Notes: generated from the letters alone by a model not told the origin. A stretch of DNA of 11,724 nt from CBDUUP01 sp965370435 (GCA_965370435.1 CBDUUP010000109.1:1-11724), one strand, 5' to 3'; positions 1 to 6,570 are shown, counted from the stretch's first letter. Made by a program: numbers and translations.

Positions 1-23
1 CAAACAACTCCCGACCCCAATAA

Positions 24-221
24 AAGCGAGTAAATGATAAGCTAACCGGAAACGCATGGTCCTCAAGCGTGACCGACGGCGGGGACCTGAGCGTCAACAC
101 CTCCTGCACCCTGGAGGGCGGCGACTGCCTGGCGGCCCTGATTGACGACCAAACCGCCATCTATGTAGAGGACACAACCCCGTCGGATGAAACCGACTAC
201 CAGGCGCGTTTCCTCAGATAA
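24..221 (+). pseudogene. Decayed fragment of a secreted/cell-surface protein module
   Basis: This frame is open between a TAA at 21-23 and a TAA at 219-221 and has no convincing start codon or ribosome binding site. Its translation contains the stretches AWSSSVTDGGDLSV, ALIDDQTAIYVEDT and TDYQARFLR. From memory, these resemble a module common in large secreted Chloroflexota proteins, where the text runs roughly 'WSS.VTDGGDLSV...LQAVIDD..AIYV.DDTP..E.RYRARF'. The resemblance stops exactly where the stop codon falls, after the RARF-like core, and the frame is also closed upstream. The simplest reading is a relic of a longer gene rather than a working small protein. The family identification is memory-based and has not been checked against a database. 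Confidence 0.5.
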
Positions 222-226
222 TTGGT

Positions 227-799
227 CTATACCCCACCGCAATCCCGTGGTTGGAAAGATTGCAACAGGATATCCAATCGGGTCGCCCATTCCGTCCACA
301 TCCCCTCGGAGACCTGAACACCCAACTCATGGATGACTTCCTGGGGGACATCATCGCCCAATAATGTATCTGGGCGAACGAGGATGAGAATCACGTAGTG
401 ATGGCCGTCTACCACAAACTCGCCGCGTACAGCTTCTAGGGAAGCGCCGAGATAATCCTGCACAGTAGCTGCCTCAAGTGTAGGCTCTACGGTCTGGTAA
501 GCGAAGCGTTCGCTCATTTCGCGGGCCAGGCTTTCTAACGAAGCATCCTCTTCATCTTCGGCGCGTAGCCTTGCCTGGATGAAGGCATATACAGATCCCT
601 CTTCCTCGTTTGCTGCCTCCAGGCGAAGGAACCAACCCGCGCCATCGGTGGTTAGCTCAGGTGGATAACTCACCGTGAAGGCGCAACCGTCATAGATGGG
701 TATGCCTTCCATTGGTGTGTGGGTTGGGCCGTAGGTTACTGTTGGAGTGCAGGCTGTTAGTAAAATGATAATTAGCAAGATGAAATTTTGTTTTCTCAA
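227..799 (-). CDS. Putative lipoprotein, unknown function (DcrB/PsbP-like pattern possible)
   Basis: A 190-residue protein with a classic lipoprotein signal: Arg-Lys at residues 2-3, a hydrophobic run of Ile/Leu at 6-14, and lipobox LTAC with Cys17 as the predicted lipidated residue. It is followed by a Thr/Pro-rich linker (residues 18-32). The start codon is TTG at 799-797. It is supported by GGGAG at 814-810, about 10 nt upstream, and by the perfect placement of the signal peptide. The mature part has alternating hydrophobic/charged strands and ends in a 'LDILLQSF' motif. This general layout is seen in small lipid-anchored DcrB/PsbP-type folds, but I cannot assign a family with confidence. 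The mature protein is acidic and contains two cysteines besides the lipidated one (near 39 and 187). It stands alone, with a large non-coding gap upstream. Confidence 0.75.
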   Translation of the reverse strand: MRKQNFILLIIILLTACTPTVTYGPTHTPMEGIPIYDGCAFTVSYPPELTTDGAGWFLRLEAANEEEGSVYAFIQARLRAEDEEDASLESLAREMSERFAYQTVEPTLEAATVQDYLGASLEAVRGEFVVDGHHYVILILVRPDTLLGDDVPQEVIHELGVQVSEGMWTEWATRLDILLQSFQPRDCGGV

Positions 800-1077
800 T
801 GGGCTTGGTCTCCCAAATCAAATCGCAAGATAAGAGGGTTTAACACAACTGAGTAACCACAATGCTATGGCTTCAATTAGTCACGCGTGCAGTACATTAT
901 TCGACAGAATTTCCCATCCCCATTACCTGGAGAACTCTCGGGGAATAAATCTATAAATTCTATTTGAAAGAGTCAAGTCGCCTTTCCGGTTGATAGTCTT
1001 GGTGCAATTCTGGTGCAGATAGCATGGAAACAATATAAACTATAGACTATATTTACAAACTGACCGCCATATATTAG
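800..1077. other. Non-coding stretch upstream of the lipoprotein gene; little recognised
   Basis: No credible reading frame is present. The sequence is AT-rich compared with neighbouring genes. The only local structures I see are a short direct repeat of TGGTGCA near 1000 and 1011 and a weak AT palindrome around 1030-1052. The lipoprotein promoter should lie in the part nearest 815, but no clear -35/-10 pair stands out. Confidence 0.4.
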
Positions 1078-1237
1078 ACTCTGTGGCCCTGACTGTCTTG
1101 ATGTTATATGGCTTATCTCACCAGCTTGCTGCCCCCTCCGCATCTAGGGGCAAATCGGTGTGATTCACCACCTTTTCAGGGGGGCTTTGGTCAAATCGTG
1201 GTTCGCCATAGCGTTTAGACAGTCAGGGACTCTGTGG
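1078..1237. mobile_element. MITE-like non-autonomous element with 9-bp target-site duplication
   Basis: The core spans 1087-1228 (142 bp). It begins with CCCTGACTGTCT (1087-1098) and ends with its perfect reverse complement AGACAGTCAGGG (1217-1228). The inverted repeats continue imperfectly inward to a shared TATGGC block. The core is flanked by identical 9-bp direct repeats ACTCTGTGG at 1078-1086 and 1229-1237, the expected footprint of transposition with a 9-bp staggered cut. There is no reading frame for a transposase, so it would have to be moved in trans by a full-length relative. The interior has further self-complementary runs (a C5 run near 1132 facing a G6 run near 1179, and GGTG/CACC near 1157-1170), so a transcript could fold extensively. 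The transposase family cannot be named from the ends alone; 9-bp duplications occur in several IS families. Confidence 0.8.
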
Positions 1238-1319
1238 ACACAATAGACCCACATATAGGGTGTAGACTCAGGACACTGAGACTTGGTGTTAAAAACGGGA
1301 AGATATTTTTAGACAAGGC

Positions 1320-1331
1320 CTAAGCGCTTAG
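1320..1331. repeat. 12-bp perfect palindrome
   Basis: CTAAGCGCTTAG reads identically on both strands. It lies between the MITE-like element and the repeat-derived hairpin. A palindrome of this size could be a dimeric-regulator site or chance; nothing adjacent decides. Confidence 0.3.
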
Positions 1332-1362
1332 TTAAGCTACATGTTGATAAAAAAATATTAAC

Positions 1363-1420
1363 CACCAAGGCACAAAGACACGAAGAAAAACAAAAAACTT
1401 TGTGACTTGGTGTCTTGGTG
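1363..1420 (-). terminator. Repeat-derived long hairpin, candidate terminator for the minus-strand synthase gene
   Basis: The arms 1363-1385 and 1398-1420 are inverted copies matching at 19 of 23 positions, with a 12-base A-rich loop. Each arm is a version of the dispersed 'CACCAAGGCACAAAGACAC' repeat, so two opposed copies appear to have made the hairpin. Read on the minus strand, it lies downstream of the stop at 1478 and is followed by a T-rich run (complement of 1349-1360), the layout of an intrinsic terminator. A second, perfect hairpin lies between it and the gene. Confidence 0.5.
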
Positions 1421-1431
1421 TAAATAATAGT

Positions 1432-1451
1432 TTCGAATCCAATGATTCGAA
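1432..1451. terminator. Perfect 8-bp hairpin just downstream of the synthase gene
   Basis: TTCGAATC (1432-1439) pairs with GATTCGAA (1444-1451) around a 4-base loop. It is 26 nt past the stop codon of the minus-strand synthase gene. The stem is AT-rich and is not followed by a clean T-run on the minus strand, so alone it is a weak terminator. It may act together with the larger hairpin at 1363-1420 or stabilise the 3' end. Confidence 0.35.
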
Positions 1452-1477
1452 GCGTTTAGACTAAAAATGGGTTGAGG

Positions 1478-2308
1478 TTATGCGGCGGCGTCGGTTTCAA
1501 GCTGTTGGACGATCTCGACGACTTCGGTGCGGGTGAGTTTTTCTTGGCCGCGGGCCAGGGCGTCCAGGGTGGCGTAGGCCAGGGCGCGGGGGATGGCGAC
1601 GAATTTTATGAAGGAGGTTTCGGGGATCTGGGCGGCATATTCGCCGAATTGATCCAGGTTGCGGCGGGCGTAATCAAACATGTCCTGGTCAGTCCAGCCG
1701 TCGGGGTAAAATTCCACCCCCCGTTGGACATCCTCGGCGTGGTTGCGCAGGATGTTGGTGGCTTGCAGGCCGCGCCCGAACTGGATGGCGTGAGAGCGGT
1801 CTATTTGGAGGTTCTCGAACCAGGCGAACAGGTCGCTGAGCATCAGGCCGACGGCCCCGGCCACGCCGTAGGTGTAGCGGTCCAGGTCGGCTTCGGTGAT
1901 GACCTTGAAGCCGTTGGCGGCCCAGTGCGCCATGCGGTCGGACATAGCGGCGGTGGCCTCCCAGATGCGGGGGGCGATGAAACGGGGGGCGAGACAAGCC
2001 CATTCCCCCAGGCGGGTGGTCACTTCCGGGAGGACGTTTTTGTAATTCTCGAATAGGGCTTCAAGCTGGTCGTGGGCGAAGGTCTCGACAAAGGTCTGGG
2101 CCTGGAAGATCAGGCTGATGCCTTGCAGCAGGTGGGCCTTGACGCTGGCCTCGATCTCGGTATGGTCCTCGATCTCGTCTATGGCCCGCATGCAGAGATA
2201 GCCGGAGCCTACCGCCTCCTGCAGGCCTTCGGGGAGGCGTTGGATGGGGAGGAAAAAGGTGCGGCTGGTCTCTTCTAAAGCTTGGAGGGCGTCTTGGCGT
2301 AGTACCAT
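1478..2308 (-). CDS. Squalene/phytoene synthase family prenyl-transferring enzyme
   Basis: A 276-residue, all-helical protein of the trans-isoprenyl diphosphate synthase head-to-head class. Visible landmarks are: SRTFFLPIQRLP near residues 15-26 (substrate-contact helix); the first Asp-rich motif DEIED at 44-48, preceded by the conserved Arg41; YTYGVAGAVG at 145-154; and the second motif region TNILRNHAEDVQRG at 184-197, followed by FYP. Family members condense two farnesyl or geranylgeranyl diphosphates into squalene-type or phytoene products. Here the second motif, normally DxxxD, starts with Asn189, giving NHAED. A subfamily in Bacillales (including YisP, reported to make farnesol from farnesyl diphosphate) has, as I recall, a similar 'NILRNxxED' sequence, so the product may not be squalene or phytoene. 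Start ATG is supported by AAAGG about 9 nt upstream. No other carotenoid or hopanoid gene is in view. Confidence 0.88.
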   Translation of the reverse strand: MVLRQDALQALEETSRTFFLPIQRLPEGLQEAVGSGYLCMRAIDEIEDHTEIEASVKAHLLQGISLIFQAQTFVETFAHDQLEALFENYKNVLPEVTTRLGEWACLAPRFIAPRIWEATAAMSDRMAHWAANGFKVITEADLDRYTYGVAGAVGLMLSDLFAWFENLQIDRSHAIQFGRGLQATNILRNHAEDVQRGVEFYPDGWTDQDMFDYARRNLDQFGEYAAQIPETSFIKFVAIPRALAYATLDALARGQEKLTRTEVVEIVQQLETDAAA

Positions 2309-2476
2309 CTGGATTGACCTTTATCTAGTGCTTCTCCGAGTTCACGGGTGTTTATCTTCATTTATAACAACCCTGCACGGGGCGAATGGTTGTGGGAGTG
2401 TGCCAAGTATATCAGGAAATTGGCGGGTAGTGGTAGAGGGATATTGGGACGCTGATAAACGCGGATTTGCGCTGAT
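2309..2476. other. Spacer between selA and the synthase gene
   Basis: About 170 bases between two minus-strand genes, presumably carrying the promoter of the synthase gene. A TATAAA-like -10 candidate (complement of bases near 2362-2367) is present without a clear -35. The selA-proximal end is a dispersed repeat. No reading frame of note. Confidence 0.35.
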
Positions 2477-2479
2477 TTA
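2448..2479. repeat. Dispersed 32-bp repeat copy overlapping the selA stop codon
   Basis: A GACGCTGATAAACGCGG-type sequence that matches a second copy at 9121-9152 at 26 of 32 positions, in the same orientation. The last bases provide the TAA stop of selA (2479-2477 on minus). I recognise this repeat type from intergenic regions of many environmental bacterial genomes; its function is unknown. Confidence 0.65.
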
Positions 2480-3844
2480 TTTGTTCTTGACCAGGGCGTT
2501 CTGGAGGCCGACCAGAAGGGCGCCTTCCTGCTCGGGGAGGACGGTGCGGGGGTCGAGGATCACCTGGTCTTCTTGCAGGCGGGCGATGATGGGGGGGTGG
2601 GCGGCGCGCAGGCTGTCGAGGAGGCGGTTGGGATGGGCTGAGTCGAGGGCTAACAGGAAGGTGGGCAGGGTCTCGCCTGGGAGGCTGCCTCCGCCGACGG
2701 TTGACTCTCCGGGGATAACGACGCCGGTTTCCAATTGCTCGGCCCAATTTTCGGCTCGTGCCCTGACCAGCTTGGGTTCGGTGGCGATCATCCGCCAGAT
2801 GGGGATCTCCCGCTCGGCTTCGTCTTTGAGGTAGTGGAGCAAGGTGGCCGAGAGGGCGGCCAGACAGAGTTTGTCGGCCCGGATAGCCCGGGCCAGGGGA
2901 TGGCGTTTGAGTTTGGCGACCAAATCGGCGCGCCCCAGAATGACGCCCGCCTGGGGGCCGCCGAGGAGTTTGTCGCCGGAGAAGCAGACCAGGTCTGCGC
3001 CCGCGTCCAGAGATTCTTGCACCGTCGGTTCGTGGCGCAGGCCAAAACGGGCGGTGTCCAGCAATGCGCCAGAACCCAGGTCGTCCACCAGGGGGAGTTC
3101 GTGCTGGCGGGCCAGTTGGGCCAGTTCTTCCAGGGTGGGTTCGGCGGTGAAGCCCACGATGTCAAAATTGGAGCGGTGGACGCGCATCAGGGTGTAGATG
3201 GGCTGTTCTTCAATGGCCTTTTCGTAATCGGAGACGTAGACCCGGTTGGTTGCGCCGACTTCCACCAGGATGGCCCCGGATTGCTTCATCACGTCGGGGA
3301 TGCGGAAGCCGCCGCCGATCTCCACCAACTGGCTGCGGGCGATGGCGACCCGGCGGCGGTTGGCCAGGGTCTTGAGCATCAGCATCACCGCCGAGGCGGC
3401 GTTGTTGACCACCAGGGCGGCTTCGGCCCCGGTCAGGCGCACGAGCAGGTCTTCGGCGTGGAGCAGACGGGAGCCGCGCTTGCCGGTATCCAGATCGTAT
3501 TCCAGGTTGGAATAGCTCTGGGCAGCGGCGGTCATGGCGAATATGGCTTCCTGGCTCAGAGGGGCGCGTCCCAGGTTGGTGTGCAGGACCACTCCGCTGG
3601 CGTTGATGACCGCTTGGAGGGTGGGAGCCGTCCAGGAGGCGAGGAGGGCCTGGGCGCGGTTGAGCAGGACGCCCTTGCTGGGGATGGTGCGGTCGGTGGG
3701 GAATTGATCGCGCACCTCGTTCAGGGTTTGGCGGATGGCCTCCAGGCAGAGGGGGCGTCCGTAGGCGGCGATCAACTCGGCGGCGGTGCGGGACTTGAGC
3801 ACCTGGTCTACGGAGGGGAGTTGGCTGAGGTCGGATTTGGGCAT
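2477..3844 (-). CDS. selA: L-seryl-tRNA(Sec) selenium transferase (selenocysteine synthase)
   Basis: A 455-residue PLP-dependent fold-type I enzyme. It converts seryl-tRNA(Sec) to selenocysteinyl-tRNA(Sec) using selenophosphate, in the cytoplasm. Diagnostic stretches are: INASGVVLHTNLGRAPLS at about 80-97; YSNLEYDLDTGKRGSR at 111-126; LVVNNAASAV near 144-153; VEIGGGFRIPDVM at 174-186; ATNRV at 198-202; VDDLGSGALLD at 253-263; and FSGDKLLGGPQAG at 288-300, with Lys292 the expected PLP lysine. Length is close to the roughly 460 residues of E. coli SelA. It lies 12 nt downstream of the membrane-protein gene and probably shares its promoter; the ATG has no strong ribosome binding site, which fits translational coupling. 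The stop codon lies inside a dispersed repeat. selB, selC and selD are not in this window, so selenoprotein synthesis here rests on genes elsewhere. Confidence 0.95.
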   Translation of the reverse strand: MPKSDLSQLPSVDQVLKSRTAAELIAAYGRPLCLEAIRQTLNEVRDQFPTDRTIPSKGVLLNRAQALLASWTAPTLQAVINASGVVLHTNLGRAPLSQEAIFAMTAAAQSYSNLEYDLDTGKRGSRLLHAEDLLVRLTGAEAALVVNNAASAVMLMLKTLANRRRVAIARSQLVEIGGGFRIPDVMKQSGAILVEVGATNRVYVSDYEKAIEEQPIYTLMRVHRSNFDIVGFTAEPTLEELAQLARQHELPLVDDLGSGALLDTARFGLRHEPTVQESLDAGADLVCFSGDKLLGGPQAGVILGRADLVAKLKRHPLARAIRADKLCLAALSATLLHYLKDEAEREIPIWRMIATEPKLVRARAENWAEQLETGVVIPGESTVGGGSLPGETLPTFLLALDSAHPNRLLDSLRAAHPPIIARLQEDQVILDPRTVLPEQEGALLVGLQNALVKNK

Positions 3845-3856
3845 GGGGGTCTCGGG

Positions 3857-4249
3857 TTAGGGTTCCCAGCGGCTGCGTTCGCGCAGGCGCATGAAGATCT
3901 CGATCAGGGAGAAGCCCACCACCAGCAGGACGGCCATCGCAGTGGTCAGCGCCCGCCCGACTTGCAGCCAGACCAGGGTGGCTCCGTAGACGCCCACCCA
4001 GAGGGACTGGCGCAGGATGACGCCGGAGCGGGTGGGCGATCCATCCGAGAAACGCAAGTGGAGGAAGGCGACCACCGGCAGGGACGGGCCGGTGAGGGCG
4101 GGGACGACGAGGAAGAAGAACAGCCAGCGGGGGCCGACCAGAGGCAGGGTGTAGTTCATGAGGATGATCAGCCCGACCCAGCCCACCCCGCCCAAGAGCA
4201 GGGCGGAGGGGAGGTAGCGGAGGGGGTTGGGGAGGCGGTATGAGGACAT
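3857..4249 (-). CDS. Small four-helix integral membrane protein, unknown function
   Basis: The 130-residue protein starts at the ATG at 4249-4247. The reading frame runs further upstream to 4438, but those extra 63 codons translate a dispersed repeat (Cys/Ser-rich nonsense) and lie upstream of the promoter-like sequence, so the internal start is preferred. Four hydrophobic segments are visible at about 14-33, 43-64, 79-96 and 99-119. The loops are short and the C-terminus is basic (MRLRERSRWEP), consistent with a cytoplasmic tail. It is followed after 12 nt by selA and is probably co-transcribed with it. I recognise no domain, and the association with selA may be lineage-specific rather than functional. 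Confidence 0.7.
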   Translation of the reverse strand: MSSYRLPNPLRYLPSALLLGGVGWVGLIILMNYTLPLVGPRWLFFFLVVPALTGPSLPVVAFLHLRFSDGSPTRSGVILRQSLWVGVYGATLVWLQVGRALTTAMAVLLVVGFSLIEIFMRLRERSRWEP

Positions 4250-4259
4250 GAGGTTCTCT

Positions 4260-4271
4260 GGGTTGATTATA
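4260..4271 (-). promoter_or_regulatory. -10 element TATAATCAACCC for the membrane protein-selA operon
   Basis: A consensus TATAAT on the minus strand (4271-4266) places the predicted transcription start near 4259, giving a leader of about 10 nt before the ATG at 4249 and no room for a normal ribosome binding site. The 12 bases TATAATCAACCC recur exactly at the glycerate kinase start. At 17-bp spacing the -35 is poor (TTCAGC). Confidence 0.5.
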
Positions 4272-4329
4272 TCGTATTCTGGGGGGGAGCTGAATGAGAC
4301 AGGTATCCTAATTTTCTTCACTTTTTTTT

Positions 4330-4366
4330 CACCACAGAGACACAGAGAACACGGAGATACGCAGAG
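4330..4366. repeat. Dispersed 'CACCACAGAGACACAGAG' repeat copy
   Basis: An imperfect purine-rich repeat of a type that recurs in intergenic DNA of many environmental bacteria. It lies just outside the AT-rich three-gene cassette and is related in pattern to the repeat at 1361-1388. It may mark a recombination-prone left boundary of the cassette. Confidence 0.55.
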
Positions 4367-4552
4367 TTTTTTTGATTTTCCGTTGCTATGGGCACGACTA
4401 AAAATATGTCTCCCTTTTAGGGTAATGTTTCCGGGCAAAGAAACATACCAAATCCACTCGCCAAAGCGGTTCCAATCTTTATACCACCAGGCTAATGAAC
4501 AGCTTTCGAGTATAATAGAGATGATCGGTAATTTAAACTGGAGAGAAATGCT
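4367..4552 (+). promoter_or_regulatory. Leader and promoter region of the three-gene cassette
   Basis: Non-coding. A perfect TATAAT lies at 4511-4516, putting a transcription start near 4523. No good -35 is seen at 16-18 bp spacing, so an activator or a non-canonical -35 may be involved. GGAGAG at 4540-4545 is a good ribosome binding site 7 nt before the ATG at 4553. Confidence 0.45.
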
Positions 4553-5602
4553 ATGGTTACCAATAAAAAGAGTCCCGAATCAACAATTGAGGATATGCTT
4601 GAATTTCCATGTATTCCAATGACCCAGGGTAAACATATTTTGTATTGTTTTGTGATTTCAGCTCGCACACTATCGGATCTCGTGAGAATCAACCGAAGAG
4701 ATACTGATAAGGAGACAGGTTATCAGAGACCATTATCTCCGTCTCGTGTGAAAGCCATAGCAAATTACATTGATGGGAAAAACTCTATTCCCAATAGTAT
4801 CTTAATTGCACTGGATGATCCTGATGTTCAGATCAGCGATGATGGTAGAAAGCTAACAATTCCGAATAAACCCGATACAGGATGGGTAATTGATGGGCAA
4901 CACAGGCTTGCTGGAGCAATTGTGGCCAAGGAGGAAATAGAATTGTTAGTAATCGCATTTGTCGGGATCGATAAGAAGCAGCAGATCCAGCAGTTCATTA
5001 TCATCAATCGAGAAGCAAAGGGTGTGCCAACTTCTTTGTACTATGATTTGTTGAAGGACCTACCGGATCCGAAGACACCACAGGAGATCGCACATGAACG
5101 AGCAGCGGATATCGGAAACGATCTCCGTAAAGATGATGACTCAAATTTTTTCAGCAGAGTAGTTCTTATAAATCCAAAGAGAGGGGAAATCTCATTGACC
5201 AACTTCGTTAGAAAGGTGACCCCTCTAGTCAAGGAAAAAGGCAGGTTTGCCGTGTATACCTATCTTGAGCAACGAGGTATTCTCTACAATTACTTTAAGG
5301 CACTTGAGGAAGTTTTTCCGAAAGAATTTACTCCGAAGACAATGACCTTCTTCCGGACACTGGGATTTGGTGCTGTGATCAACGCATTAACCACCGTCTT
5401 TGATCTTTCAATGAAACATTATAAGGGCTTCAAGATTGAGCATGTAGTTCAAGTTCTTCGCCGGATCGATTTTTTCAATTTTTCAGATTGGAAAATGTTA
5501 GGGTCCGGTAGTTCTGCGGAAATCCAGGCAGGTAACGACCTTCGAACCGAGTTACTCAACATTTTTGAGGAGACCTCAACTTCAGGGAGTATTGAACTTT
5601 AG
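4553..5602 (+). CDS. DGQHR-domain protein (DndB-like family)
   Basis: A 349-residue protein whose defining motif DGQHR is at 114-118, followed by RLAGAIVA. Upstream is YQRPLSPSRVKAIANYI at 57-73 and PNSILIAL at 80-87. Downstream is QFIIINREAKGVP at 147-159, the conserved Phe/Asn-containing segment of this fold. DGQHR proteins are distant relatives of ParB/sulfiredoxin-type folds. The best-known members are DndB, a DNA-binding regulator of phosphorothioate modification genes, and DpdB of deazaguanine DNA modification. No Dnd or Dpd enzymes are present here, so those systems are not implied. The C-terminal half (about 200-349) is helical and unassigned. Start ATG is set by GGAGAG 7 nt upstream. 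It is the first gene of a three-gene plus-strand cassette, more AT-rich than the flanking genes, and a 41-nt gap separates it from the next gene. Likely role: sensing or controlling DNA modification (inference). Confidence 0.85.
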   Translation: MVTNKKSPESTIEDMLEFPCIPMTQGKHILYCFVISARTLSDLVRINRRDTDKETGYQRPLSPSRVKAIANYIDGKNSIPNSILIALDDPDVQISDDGRKLTIPNKPDTGWVIDGQHRLAGAIVAKEEIELLVIAFVGIDKKQQIQQFIIINREAKGVPTSLYYDLLKDLPDPKTPQEIAHERAADIGNDLRKDDDSNFFSRVVLINPKRGEISLTNFVRKVTPLVKEKGRFAVYTYLEQRGILYNYFKALEEVFPKEFTPKTMTFFRTLGFGAVINALTTVFDLSMKHYKGFKIEHVVQVLRRIDFFNFSDWKMLGSGSSAEIQAGNDLRTELLNIFEETSTSGSIEL

Positions 5603-5643
5603 TACTTCTATCTCACTGAAGTTCAGACTGTGATAATAAAGTT

Positions 5644-6570
5644 ATGAGTGACAATAAATACAAGCGCGCTGTGAAGAATCGCATTCCCGGAAGGGATTGG
5701 CAGGAAATATCTAGCAAATGGTCTGGGTACATACCCCGACTTGATCAACCCAAATCACCTCCAAATCCGCCACTTGCTAGATTCTATGATCTGAACCAAA
5801 CCTTAGATAATCCTCCTTCGGACGCTTTTTCACGGGAGATCACCGGACTTAGACAGCTACTCTTTCAAGAAGGGTTATTCTTGTTTCATAAAGCTACAAA
5901 TGTAATAAGTGCGGCAGAGATACATGCCCGACACGGGATGCTCACCTGGTCCCTCTCTAATGCTTATCAGGGCGCTTTTTTCGGCGCCAAAGCTATTATC
6001 CGCTTCCTGGGAGTAGCTACAATCGCACATAGCAATAAATATTGGATTATCGATATCTATCCTGAGTTAGCGAAACTAACATCAAAAGAAAAGGCCCAAG
6101 GGCTAAGGCCTGATCCAAACACTTCATTTACACTTGCACATGCTCGCATTGAACACCGTCACATTTGGCAGCTCTTCCAGCGCCTTATGAGAGTAAGCAA
6201 ATTCCAAGATCCTATAATGAATAGATTACAAGGGGCACTATCTAAATATTTTGATGAAAGAACTTTCGCGGAACAGAGAAATGCTCTACATTATGGCAAC
6301 AATACTTGGTTCTTTGATGATATGTATCAACTACTACAAGATGTTGCATTTGGCACAGAGAGCGTATTACAGATTGAGAGAATACCCTTCGAGAATCTAG
6401 AAAGCGATTTCTCTATGCTTCTTGCCTGTGTGGTTCTCTACTTTGGGATATATTTGCTTAGGTCGCTATCAGAGGGAACCAACAAGCTTAACGATGATCT
6501 CGCTCTGATAATGGAATCACTCACATCTGAATGGCATCCAATCTACACCGACAACCTTGCATCAACCTAA
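5644..6570 (+). CDS. Helical protein with HEPN-like features, unknown function
   Basis: A 308-residue, mostly alpha-helical protein without a recognised domain by name. Two features recall the HEPN superfamily: a helix with the pattern SNAYQGAFFGAKAII at 105-119 (compare the usual 'RAYYAAFHAAKAL'), and a downstream RNALHYG at 212-218. HEPN ribonucleases usually carry R-x4-6-H; here the spacing is R212-x3-H216, so nuclease activity is not assured. A hydrophobic stretch at about 258-273 looks like a buried helix rather than a clear membrane span. I see no convincing PD-(D/E)xK, HNH or GIY-YIG site, so it is not an obvious restriction endonuclease, although its position next to a methyltransferase would suit one. 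The ribosome binding site is weak. It lies 41 nt after the DGQHR gene and 42 nt before the methyltransferase gene. Candidate effector of the cassette (inference). Confidence 0.7.
   Translation: MSDNKYKRAVKNRIPGRDWQEISSKWSGYIPRLDQPKSPPNPPLARFYDLNQTLDNPPSDAFSREITGLRQLLFQEGLFLFHKATNVISAAEIHARHGMLTWSLSNAYQGAFFGAKAIIRFLGVATIAHSNKYWIIDIYPELAKLTSKEKAQGLRPDPNTSFTLAHARIEHRHIWQLFQRLMRVSKFQDPIMNRLQGALSKYFDERTFAEQRNALHYGNNTWFFDDMYQLLQDVAFGTESVLQIERIPFENLESDFSMLLACVVLYFGIYLLRSLSEGTNKLNDDLALIMESLTSEWHPIYTDNLAST

Noticed and set aside
1430..1440. T-loop-like sequence TTTCGAATCC suggesting a tRNA gene
   Set aside because: It is one arm of an 8-bp hairpin; no anticodon arm or acceptor stem can be built around it.
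2735..4243. 502-codon open frame on the plus strand opposite selA
   Set aside because: It is Gly/Gln/Asp-rich low-complexity text antisense to selA, a GC-rich shadow frame; selA has all family motifs.
1478..4249. In-frame UGA (selenocysteine) candidates near selA
   Set aside because: No gene in the window shows a conserved domain interrupted by a TGA with a plausible downstream SECIS hairpin.
4250..4438. N-terminal 63-codon extension of the membrane protein
   Set aside because: It translates the dispersed repeat and lies upstream of the TATAAT promoter element; the internal ATG fits better.
4466..4490. GGTTCCAATC followed by ACCACCA, resembling a tRNA 3' end or an att site at the cassette's left edge
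   Set aside because: The T-stem bases do not pair, and I saw no matching copy at the right edge near 7603-7728.
5644..6570. Reading the middle cassette gene as a type II restriction endonuclease
   Set aside because: No spaced PD...(D/E)xK, HNH or GIY-YIG residues could be identified by eye; kept only as an alternative.
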